This document shows positions 25,750 to 32,348 of a DNA stretch of 36,535 nt, piece by piece. The position numbers and the translations under genes were made by a program. Origin of the DNA: an uncultured Prevotella sp. (GTDB taxonomy: Bacteria; Bacteroidota; Bacteroidia; Bacteroidales; Bacteroidaceae). The notes under the pieces are model-generated. The model made no database searches. It worked only from the letters and a program-made list of their open reading frames with translations, and had not been told where the DNA came from. Positions within the stretch are counted from its first letter, which is position 1. Each line of letters begins with the position of its first letter. The DNA is taken from the NCBI GenBank assembly GCA_945873145.1, contig CAMCBZ010000028.1, positions 1 to 36,535 on the forward strand. Reading direction: 5' to 3'.

Positions 25750-26499
25750 TTAAATAGCAAGCAACGGGGGCAACGCGCTGATACTTTGCAACCGTCTCAG
25801 CCGTGGATGCTCGTATTCCTCCACCACTTCGTGCTGCCACACTTTGTCGAAAGGGATATGCACGGCATAGCCGCCCAACTGCAAGACTGGAGCAATGTCG
25901 CTCTTAAACGAGTTGCCCACCATCAACAGTCGGCTCACGTCGGTGTCAAACATATCACAGAGCCGCTGATACTCGTGGCGCGTCTTGTCCGACACGACGA
26001 TCACGTCATCGAAAAACTCCCGCAGGCCTGAGCGGATCACCTTGTTCTGCTGATCGAGCAGCTCGCCTTTGGTGAAGACAACCAACCGGTAGCGGCCGCT
26101 CTGCCGCAGCGCCTTCAATGCGTCGACAACGCCGGGCAGCGGGGTGGCGGGCAGAGAGAGCAGCGACTTGCCGAGCTGCTCCACTTCGAGCAGCTTCTGC
26201 GCCGTGATCTGTCCTTTGCTGAAACTGACGGCATTCTCGATCAGCGACAGCGTGAAGGCTTTGCAGCCATAACCGAGCAGTGGCATGTTGGCGGTTTCTG
26301 TCTCAAACAGTGCCGCTGACACCTGCTCCGCCGTGCCGTAGGGCGAAAGCAAACGGCAGTAGGCTTTCTCCACGGCATTGAAATGTCCCTGGTTGTCCCA
26401 CAGCGTGTCGTCGGCGTCAAAGGCGATCAGTCCGATCGTCTGCGCCCAGTCTGTTCTACAGTTTTTGCCTGCGCTTCTGTTTTGGATATGTTTCTCCAT
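25750..26499 (-). CDS. HAD-superfamily hydrolase
   Basis: The 249-residue cytoplasmic protein has the HAD motifs in order: I, FDADDTLWDN with nucleophile D28 and general acid D30; II, VVFTKGE; III, the lysine near SDKTRHEYQ; IV, MVGNSFKSD. A helical cap lies between motifs I and II, as in C1-capped phosphatases. Such enzymes dephosphorylate small metabolites; the substrate cannot be predicted. It has its own promoter and stands between metF (same strand, 100 nt downstream) and a divergent TonB receptor gene. The first 20 residues are polar and poorly conserved, so the exact start is uncertain. Confidence 0.85.
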   Translation of the reverse strand: MEKHIQNRSAGKNCRTDWAQTIGLIAFDADDTLWDNQGHFNAVEKAYCRLLSPYGTAEQVSAALFETETANMPLLGYGCKAFTLSLIENAVSFSKGQITAQKLLEVEQLGKSLLSLPATPLPGVVDALKALRQSGRYRLVVFTKGELLDQQNKVIRSGLREFFDDVIVVSDKTRHEYQRLCDMFDTDVSRLLMVGNSFKSDIAPVLQLGGYAVHIPFDKVWQHEVVEEYEHPRLRRLQSISALPPLLAI

Positions 26500-26526
26500 C
26501 CTTCAACATGATATTTTTATGACTGG

Positions 26527-26558
26527 CAAAGTTAGCGATAAATCTGCTATCTGCCAAA
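26527..26558 (-). promoter_or_regulatory. sigma-ABfr promoter for the HAD hydrolase
   Basis: The minus strand has TTTG (26555-26558) and TAACTTTG (26527-26534) with a 20-nt spacer, about 28 nt before the ATG at 26499. Confidence 0.75.
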
Positions 26559-26600
26559 CGATTATCATTCAATCCAAATAAATTACGAGAACGATCTCCT

Positions 26601-26629
26601 TTTGCTTTCACATTTTTTTATTACTTTTG
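26601..26629 (+). promoter_or_regulatory. sigma-ABfr promoter for the BtuB-like receptor
   Basis: TTTG (26601-26604) and TACTTTTG (26622-26629) are separated by 17 nt, a little short. The leader to the ATG at 26676 would be about 40 nt, too short for a cobalamin riboswitch. Confidence 0.55.
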
Positions 26630-26675
26630 CACCCGTTTTGCCATGTTGGCGAGACTTTAGAACCATTATTTATTT

Positions 26676-28745
26676 ATGTTCAAAACAGTTTTCAACAAGC
26701 AGCGCCCATTGAAGTTTACGCATTTCTCGCGTAAGCCTTATGCGCTCTTTGCTTGTCTGGGACGTGAAGTGCTGGTGGGCACGCTTTCCGTGGCCACACT
26801 GACCTATGCCAAGGCAGAAGGCATCAGCACTGATGTGGACAAGGCCAATCCCGACTCCCTCATCCGTCAGGGTGAGACGCTCGGCGAGGTCGACATCACG
26901 GGCACACGCGCTCCGCTGGCACAAAGCCGACAAGCGAGAATGGTAACTGTACTGAACCGCGAGGAGATCCAGGCGGCGCCGGTACAGAGTGTTAACGATT
27001 TGCTGAAGTACGCCGTTGGCGTGGATGTCAGACAGCGGGGAGCCATCGGTGCTCAGACCGACGTGAGTATCCGGGGCGGCAACGACGAGCAGATCACCTT
27101 GTTGCTCAATGGCATCAACATCTGTGACCCGCAGACTGGGCACAACGCCTTTGATTTCCCCGTAGACATCAGCGACATCGAGCGTATCGAGGTGCTCGAA
27201 GGTCCCGCAGGGCGCGTCTACGGCACTTCTTCCCTGTTAGGTGCTATCAACATCGTCACACGCAAACCCAACGCAACATCCGTCGACGCGCATGTAGAGG
27301 GCGGCAGCTATGGCTACCTCAGCCTGGGCGCAAGGGGCGCATGGGGCGGCAGCCGATGGGGACAGTCGCTCTCCGGTACGTTCACGCGCAGCGACGGATA
27401 CACCCGCAACAAAGCCGGACGCCTCAACACCGACTACAACACGGCCAAGGGCTTCTACCAAGGACAGTATCTCGATGACAACGTGCGCGTCAACTGGCAC
27501 GCCGGTGCCTCGGCCAAGAACTTTGGATCCTCGACTTTCTATTCACCAAAGTTCGACAATCAGTTTGAACATTCTTTCAAAACATTCACGGCTCTGCAGG
27601 CTGAGACTCAGCAGGGGACTGTGCATCTCAAGCCTTCGATCTACTGGAACCATCAGTACGACCGCTTTGAGCTCCTGCGTGGCGACGAGTCGAAGGTGCC
27701 GTTCAACTATCACCGCACCGACATCTATGGCGCGAACATCAATGCATGGTTTGACTGGGCACTCGGCCGTACGGCACTCGGTGCTGAACTGCGCAACGAA
27801 GACCTGGTAAGCACCAACCTCGGCAATGCGCTCAGTCGCAGCCGACACATCCACGGCACCTCGCGCGACTATGTCAAAGGACTCAACCGCACCAACATGC
27901 AGTTTGTCGTGGAGCACAACGTGGTGACGGGACCGCTGACGGTGTCGGCCGGACTCGTAGCAGCGAAGAACAGCGGTGCCGACATGAACATGCGGGTCTA
28001 TCCCGGCATAGATGCCAGCATGCGGCTCGGCCAGGGATGGAGTGTCTTTGCGTCGTACAACAGCTCACTGCGCATGCCGTCGTTCACAGAGCTCTTCTAT
28101 TCCGTGGGAGGACACAAAGCCGACCCGAACCTCAAACCCGAAGAGCTGCGGGCCGTGGAGGGCGGACTACGCTATGCCTCCGACGGCATCTCGGCCAAGG
28201 CCAGCGTCTTCCACAACCACTATACTCACCTCATCGACTGGATCGACGACGGCACGAAAGACGACGACGGCAATGTGGTGTGGAAGTCGGTCAACTACGG
28301 CAAGATCAACGCCCTCGGCGTGGAGGCCATGACAGAATTCGATTTCCGCAAGTTGCTGCCTGAGCAGCGTGTGCTGCGACGCCTCAACGTGAGCTACTGC
28401 TTCATCAACCAGGACCAGCACGAGGGTGAGGGCGTCCGCAGCCTCTATGCGCTGGAGTATCTCAAAAACAAGGTGGTCACCACGCTGGGGCTGAACCTCT
28501 GGCGGCAGTTGACGCTCGACCTCAGCTATCGTTTCCAGCACCGCATGGGCCACTACAACGATCTCCAGGGCCAGCTCCACAGCTATGGCAGCTACGGCAT
28601 CCTTGACGCAAACCTTGCCTGGACGGCTCCGCACTACACCGTATACCTCAAAGGCAACAACCTCCTTGACCGCGACTTTGTCGATGTCGGCAATGTGCCG
28701 CAACCCGGCACGTGGGTCATGGGGGGCGTGAGCATCAAATGGTAG
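26676..28745 (+). CDS. BtuB-like TonB-dependent receptor with unusual N-terminus
   Basis: The 689-residue outer-membrane receptor has a plug domain at about 70-200 (RMVTVLNREEIQAAPVQSV, VDVRQRG, VSIRGGNDEQITLLLNG, IERIEVLEGPAGRVYG, GAINIVT) and a 22-strand-type barrel ending in GGVSIKW. It has no SusC-type carboxypeptidase-like N-terminal domain, so it resembles BtuB/siderophore receptors rather than glycan receptors. The first 48 residues are an extended, basic and aromatic leader (RPLKFTHFSRKPYALF then VLVGTLSVATLTYAKA) in place of a plain signal peptide. The ligand is unknown: cobalamin, haem or a siderophore are possible. It is monocistronic by spacing, with a perfect terminator region downstream. 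Confidence 0.88.
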   Translation: MFKTVFNKQRPLKFTHFSRKPYALFACLGREVLVGTLSVATLTYAKAEGISTDVDKANPDSLIRQGETLGEVDITGTRAPLAQSRQARMVTVLNREEIQAAPVQSVNDLLKYAVGVDVRQRGAIGAQTDVSIRGGNDEQITLLLNGINICDPQTGHNAFDFPVDISDIERIEVLEGPAGRVYGTSSLLGAINIVTRKPNATSVDAHVEGGSYGYLSLGARGAWGGSRWGQSLSGTFTRSDGYTRNKAGRLNTDYNTAKGFYQGQYLDDNVRVNWHAGASAKNFGSSTFYSPKFDNQFEHSFKTFTALQAETQQGTVHLKPSIYWNHQYDRFELLRGDESKVPFNYHRTDIYGANINAWFDWALGRTALGAELRNEDLVSTNLGNALSRSRHIHGTSRDYVKGLNRTNMQFVVEHNVVTGPLTVSAGLVAAKNSGADMNMRVYPGIDASMRLGQGWSVFASYNSSLRMPSFTELFYSVGGHKADPNLKPEELRAVEGGLRYASDGISAKASVFHNHYTHLIDWIDDGTKDDDGNVVWKSVNYGKINALGVEAMTEFDFRKLLPEQRVLRRLNVSYCFINQDQHEGEGVRSLYALEYLKNKVVTTLGLNLWRQLTLDLSYRFQHRMGHYNDLQGQLHSYGSYGILDANLAWTAPHYTVYLKGNNLLDRDFVDVGNVPQPGTWVMGGVSIKW

Positions 28746-28790
28746 GCGGCAAGCGGTAAGTGGCAAGCAACTACTGCCCAACCTCTCGGG

Positions 28791-28924
28791 GGGCGGCTTC
28801 TCTTTCCCCCGGGCTGTCCCTTCTCTTTCCCCCGGCTGCCACTTCTTTCTCTCTGGGGCTGCCCCTTCTTTTTCTCCAGGGCTGCCACTTCTTTTTCTCC
28901 GGGGCTGCTCCTTCTTTTTCTCCA
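28791..28924. repeat. six imperfect tandem 23-nt pyrimidine-rich repeats
   Basis: The units are about GGGCTGCCMCTTCTTTTTCTCC in consensus. They start at 28791 (20 nt), 28811, 28834 (22 nt), 28856, 28879 and 28902. The last three differ at only a few positions, and the first are more diverged. The plus strand is C/T-rich after the GGGCTG core, so the minus strand is a purine tract. Confidence 0.8.
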
Positions 28925-28964
28925 GGCAGAGGTCGCTGTGCGACCTCTGCCTTTGTTGTTTTCC
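28925..28964 (+). terminator. perfect terminator for the BtuB-like receptor gene
   Basis: A 12-bp GC-rich perfect stem (28925-28936 with 28940-28951) has a 3-nt loop and is followed by TTTGTTGTTTT. It is placed directly after the tandem repeats, about 180 nt from the receptor stop codon. Confidence 0.88.
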
Positions 28965-28987
28965 CTTGTTCCTCCCTCAGTTCTGTT

Positions 28988-29052
28988 CGTTTGCTTACAA
29001 GCAAACGCGCTCCCTTGCCCCCGCTTGTAACCTCCGCTAAACTTTTGGTTAC
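28988..29052. promoter_or_regulatory. overlapping inverted repeats upstream of the GH5 gene
   Basis: Three dyads share sequence. CGTTTGCTT/AAGCAAACG (28988-28996 with 28999-29007) has a 2-nt loop. TTACAAGC/GCTTGTAA pairs 28995-29002 with 29023-29030. GTAACC/GGTTAC pairs 29027-29032 with 29047-29052. They lie 30 to 100 nt upstream of the -7 box, where an activator or repressor could bind; alternatively the first is a weak second terminator. Confidence 0.45.
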
Positions 29053-29083
29053 ACCCTGCAAACCGCGTTTGCCAACTATTCCC

Positions 29084-29091
29084 TACCTTTG
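29084..29091 (+). promoter_or_regulatory. sigma-ABfr -7 element (TACCTTTG) for the GH5 gene
   Basis: TACCTTTG fits TAnnTTTG and lies 30 nt before the ATG at 29121. No TTTG is found at the normal -33 spacing (the nearest is 12 nt away), which would fit an activator-dependent promoter. Confidence 0.6.
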
Positions 29092-29120
29092 CACCCGATG
29101 ATCCTAAACAAATCGAAATA

Positions 29121-31190
29121 ATGAAATTACGAAAAACTATCCTCTCCTTGATGGCTTGCCTGGGCACACTCTGCGCTCATGCTTCCATCTACTCCATCCC
29201 TCTCCCCTCTTTGCATGTCGAGGGCCGCTACCTGTGCGACGCTCATGGCAACCGCGTCACACTTCATGGCGTAATGGACACGCCGAGCCCCTACTTCAAC
29301 GGCTGGCGATGGACCGGGTGGGTACCCGAGTTGACCGATGCCCACGTGCAGCCCTGTCTCGACTACTTCGAGAAGATCTACACCGCCATGACCGACAACG
29401 ACCATGGAGCTTATTGCGACGTCTTCCGCCTGCACCTCGATCCTTGCTGGACCAACGATCCCTCGAAGAAGTCCGCCGGTGAGAACGACATCTCGGCCTT
29501 TAGCAAATACCGCTTCAACCACTTTCTCGACAAGCTCTACATCCCTTTGATGCAAAAGGCTATGAACCACGGCATGTATGTCGTCGTGCGCCCGCCGGGC
29601 GTCTGTCCGGGTGAGATCAAGGTCGGCGATGCCTATCAAAAATATCTGCTCTACGTCTGGGACGTGGTCAGCAAAAACCCGATCGTCAAGGCCAACGCCG
29701 GAGCCATCTCGATAGAACTGGCCAACGAACCGGTCAAACTCTACAATGCTCAGGGCAAGGAAACGGCCGAGGCCATGCACGACTTCTTCCAGCCCATCGT
29801 CGACAAGATACGCGCCAACGGCTTCACGGGCATCATCTGGGTGCCGGGAACCGGTTGGCAGGCTAACTACCGCGGCTATGCTTCCCACCCCATCGAGGGC
29901 GAGAACATCGGATACGCCGTACACGACTACGTAGGATGGTACGGTGCTGATGACACCAAATACGACGCGCAGACGTATATTCAGTCGTTCACGGATGCCG
30001 TGCCCGTGGTGATGACCAATCCTGTCATTATCACCGAGGTGGACTGGAGCCCTGAGAAGGAAGGCGCCGGACACTACAACGAGCATGGAGAATACGTCAA
30101 GTCGAACTGGGGCACCTGGGCCACCGGCTCCACATCGAAGTGGGGATCGGCCTTCAAAGCCCTCATGGACCACTACGACAACATCTCCATGACGCTCTCC
30201 AGCACCAGTTGTTATCTCGACATCGACAAATATCTCAACAGCGGTACCGTGGCACCAAACTTCGACGGCAATCCCGAGACCTGCGCCGGAGCCTGCTGGC
30301 AGTGGTACAAGGACTGGGCTGAGGTGAACCGGGCCTGGCCCGACAACGACAACACGCACTTGCCCGACCCGAAGAAAGCCACCATCACACGCCTGCAACC
30401 CGTCGGCGACCTCGACATGATGGCCGGACAAGCGCGACTCGCCGGACTGAAAGCGACCTATCAGGACGGTCACACGGAGGATGTCTCTTCGTTGGCATCC
30501 TACGAGGTCAGCGATCCGGAAAACGTCAAAGTCGTCAACGGGCAGATCCTGGCCAAAGGACAGGGCAAGGCTCATGTCAACGCCAAGGTAAAAGATGCCT
30601 TTGGCAACAGCTACACAACGAGTTTTAACGTCCGCTCAAGTTTCTTCCCGCTCAGCAAGGACTACGTGAAAGTGATCTTTGAACCAACCGGCAACTCATA
30701 CGACGAGAATACCCACACCATCATCAACGGACAATACGGACAGACAGGATGGACTTACAGCGACGGCGTAGACCTCAGTGCTTACAAATACCTCGTGGTG
30801 AAACTCAAGGAACCCGACAACAACGGCGCCAAGATCTACATCTATCCACAAAGCAACATCTGGGCGAAAAACAACTATGAGCAAGCCTTCAACAACCGCA
30901 CGCAGATCGTCGTTCCGCTGCACACGATGAAGAGCCAGCAAAACAGCAATGCCATCGACCCCTCGAAAATCTACATCGTCGCCCTGTGGTCCTTGGGTGG
31001 CAAGCCGATCACCATCGACGACATCTATGTAACCAACAACGACGATTACTCACCGATGACCGGCATCTCAGCTGTTCACCTCGACCGCAAAGCCTCCAAT
31101 CAGCTCATCTTCGGTCTCAACGGCGCACGCATCCAGCACCCCTCCAAACATCAGATCGTCATCCAAAAAGGAAAGAAAGTCATCTACTAA
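29121..31190 (+). CDS. secreted GH5-type glycoside hydrolase with Ig-like and CBM-like domains
   Basis: A 689-residue retaining glycosidase of the GH5/clan A type, probably acting on a plant or microbial beta-glycan. A signal peptide covers about 1-21. The TIM barrel spans about 30-405: acid/base E203 in ELANEP, HDY at 268-270, nucleophile E306 in IITEVDW. An Ig-like domain follows at about 420-505. A beta-sandwich resembling carbohydrate-binding modules lies at 510-640, with DGVDLSAYKYLVVKL and TIDDIYVTN. The last 45 residues (FGLNGARI, then IQKGKKVIY) resemble the Prevotella C-terminal sorting segment used for type IX secretion, in diverged form. Subfamily and substrate cannot be fixed by eye. 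No neighbouring SusC/SusD pair. Confidence 0.85.
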   Translation: MKLRKTILSLMACLGTLCAHASIYSIPLPSLHVEGRYLCDAHGNRVTLHGVMDTPSPYFNGWRWTGWVPELTDAHVQPCLDYFEKIYTAMTDNDHGAYCDVFRLHLDPCWTNDPSKKSAGENDISAFSKYRFNHFLDKLYIPLMQKAMNHGMYVVVRPPGVCPGEIKVGDAYQKYLLYVWDVVSKNPIVKANAGAISIELANEPVKLYNAQGKETAEAMHDFFQPIVDKIRANGFTGIIWVPGTGWQANYRGYASHPIEGENIGYAVHDYVGWYGADDTKYDAQTYIQSFTDAVPVVMTNPVIITEVDWSPEKEGAGHYNEHGEYVKSNWGTWATGSTSKWGSAFKALMDHYDNISMTLSSTSCYLDIDKYLNSGTVAPNFDGNPETCAGACWQWYKDWAEVNRAWPDNDNTHLPDPKKATITRLQPVGDLDMMAGQARLAGLKATYQDGHTEDVSSLASYEVSDPENVKVVNGQILAKGQGKAHVNAKVKDAFGNSYTTSFNVRSSFFPLSKDYVKVIFEPTGNSYDENTHTIINGQYGQTGWTYSDGVDLSAYKYLVVKLKEPDNNGAKIYIYPQSNIWAKNNYEQAFNNRTQIVVPLHTMKSQQNSNAIDPSKIYIVALWSLGGKPITIDDIYVTNNDDYSPMTGISAVHLDRKASNQLIFGLNGARIQHPSKHQIVIQKGKKVIY

Positions 31191-31220
31191 ACCATCTTTT
31201 TGCAGAGAAACATAGGAAAT

Positions 31221-31265
31221 AGCGACAATCTGTCACGCCGAACTGACGGATTGTCGCTTTCTTTG
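31221..31265 (+). terminator. terminator for the GH5 gene
   Basis: A 15-bp stem with one G-U pair (31221-31235 with 31244-31258) is followed by TTTCTTTG. It begins 31 nt after the GH5 stop codon. Confidence 0.85.
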
Positions 31266-31344
31266 TGTAGGTATGGATATTGTATTTACAAGGGCAAAGA
31301 AATACAACATTAGAGTTTAATCACAATTTAGAAACAATATCATT

Positions 31345-31350
31345 AGGAGG
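31345..31350 (+). promoter_or_regulatory. perfect Shine-Dalgarno (AGGAGG) deciding the hsp20 start
   Basis: AGGAGG lies 7 nt before the ATG at 31358. It is the strongest ribosome-binding site seen in this window, where most genes have only A-rich leaders. It also excludes the in-frame ATG at 31280. Confidence 0.85.
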
Positions 31351-31357
31351 TTTTCAT

Positions 31358-31780
31358 ATGTTATATCCAGTATTCCACTACGCAACGCTCGACAACGCAA
31401 TGAACGAGCTCTTGAACAACAACCGCGCGGCTCGCGTACAAACCACCACTCCGGCCATCAATGTCAAGGAGAACCAATCCGGTTACGAGATTGAGCTGGC
31501 CGCTCCGGGCATGACCAAGGACGACTTCCACGTCAGCGTCGATAAGGACGGAGTGCTCAACATCAAGATGGAGCACAAGGATGAGAATGAGCAGGAGAAC
31601 AACGCAGTGCGCTATCTGCGCCGCGAGTTCTCGTACGCCAACTTTGAGCAGCGCCTGCAACTGCCCGACGATGTCGACCGCGACAAGATCATGGCAAGAG
31701 TAGAGGATGGTGTGCTCCGCATCGGTCTGCCACGCAAGACTGAGAAAGAGGAGATCACCAAAAACATTGAGGTGGCATAA
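31358..31780 (+). CDS. Hsp20/alpha-crystallin small heat-shock protein
   Basis: The 140-residue protein (from MLYPVFHYA) has the alpha-crystallin domain at about 33-130: a start around PAINVKENQSGYEIELAAPGM, the DFHVSVDKDGVLNIKME strands, the RREFSYANFEQRLQLPDDVD loop and the conserved ARVEDGVLRIGLPR. The N-terminal arm is short. A polar tail EKEEITKNIEVA replaces the usual IXI motif, with only a weak I-x-V near the end. Small heat-shock proteins form oligomers that hold unfolding proteins. It stands alone between two terminators. No canonical TAnnTTTG promoter was found in the 100 nt upstream; a TATTTACA at 31283-31290 is only partly matching. Confidence 0.93.
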   Translation: MLYPVFHYATLDNAMNELLNNNRAARVQTTTPAINVKENQSGYEIELAAPGMTKDDFHVSVDKDGVLNIKMEHKDENEQENNAVRYLRREFSYANFEQRLQLPDDVDRDKIMARVEDGVLRIGLPRKTEKEEITKNIEVA

Positions 31781-31832
31781 CAACAACATAGCAGGGAAGT
31801 GTCAAGTAAACTGACATTTTTCCGCCCACGAG

Positions 31833-31884
31833 AAGGCGATATTTGCGAGCAAAGGTGTCCTTGGCTCCAAATATCGCCTTTTTC
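31833..31884 (+). terminator. terminator for hsp20
   Basis: A perfect 13-bp stem (31833-31845 with 31868-31880) encloses a 22-nt loop and is followed by TTTC. It starts about 50 nt after the stop codon. Confidence 0.85.
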
Positions 31885-32047
31885 ATGGGTTTTGCGTTAT
31901 TCTAGAAAAATCAGCATAACCGACTATCTATCAACGTATTAACTATCTATCCCTTTCATCTTCATTTTTTCTCTCCTTCATTTCAGCCCGTTATCATGGT
32001 CAAAAACGCCTTTTTAACCGGTCATCTTGGCGTAGTGAGCCGATGAA

Positions 32048-32099
32048 AAAGCCATGATGAGGGAAAATTCTCTAGAGAATTTCTGATCAAAAAGGCTTT
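32048..32099. repeat. 52-bp imperfect dyad centred on an 18-bp perfect palindrome
   Basis: The core AAATTCTCTAGAGAATTT (32065-32082) is a perfect palindrome. The outer arms AAAGCC (32048-32053) and GGCTTT (32094-32099) are exactly symmetric about the same centre. Inner matches at 32058-32060 with 32087-32089 also pair. It may be an operator, a recombination site or a structured RNA. Confidence 0.6.
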
Positions 32100-32290
32100 C
32101 TGACCTCATCAAAGTCCGTTTCTGATAGCCGAAAAAGGCTGAAATGGCGAAGCTACCCCCGTTTTCATATAAAATGGTCTCTCTAGATTGTAAGTCCGCC
32201 GTGAAGTACTTTTGTCGTAGAAAATGATGAGATTAATTAAGTATGGAGATAATTGCAGAGTGTAAAATCACTATTTTTGGGTATGCCTCT

Positions 32291-32325
32291 TTTGCGTCGG
32301 GATTCACATCAATGTTGTAACTTTG
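32291..32325 (+). promoter_or_regulatory. sigma-ABfr promoter for the porin-like gene
   Basis: TAACTTTG (32318-32325) lies 24 nt before the ATG at 32349. A TTTG at 32291-32294 is 23 nt upstream, slightly long. The -7 box sits inside the longer open frame that begins at 32253, so the shorter start is preferred. Confidence 0.6.
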
Positions 32326-32348
32326 CACCCGTTAAACATGATGTTGAA

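Larger units (their letters stand above)
28746..29120. other. non-coding region between receptor and GH5 genes
   Basis: This 375-nt stretch holds no convincing gene. It contains a tandem 23-nt repeat array (28791-28924), a perfect terminator (28925-28964), three overlapping inverted repeats (28988-29052) and a -7 promoter element (29084-29091). An open frame on the minus strand across the repeats is a by-product of their composition, since a 23-nt unit shifts frame at every copy. Confidence 0.7.
31781..32348. other. 568-nt non-coding region between hsp20 and porin-like gene
   Basis: No gene is supported here. It contains the hsp20 terminator (31833-31884), a small hairpin GGTCAAAAA/TTTTTAACC (31998-32019), a 52-bp dyad (32048-32099), repeated AAAAAGGCT motifs and the porin promoter (32291-32325). 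A pyrimidine-rich stretch lies near 31950-31985. Composition is more AT-rich than the flanking genes. Confidence 0.7.

Noticed and set aside
26630..26675. Cobalamin riboswitch upstream of the BtuB-like receptor
   Set aside because: The leader between the likely promoter and the ATG is about 40 nt, far too short for a cobalamin riboswitch, and no B12-box-like sequence was seen.
28791..28924. CRISPR array
   Set aside because: The 23-nt units are contiguous with no spacers and no cas genes are nearby; it is a simple tandem repeat.
28771..29061. Repetitive Lys/Glu/Gly-rich protein on the minus strand across the tandem repeats
   Set aside because: The repeat unit is 23 nt, so the frame changes with each copy and no peptide repeat is maintained. 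The frame also crosses a perfect terminator.
29127..30575. 482-residue open frame on the minus strand
   Set aside because: Antisense to the GH5 catalytic domain, which carries all active-site residues; composition is typical of shadow frames.
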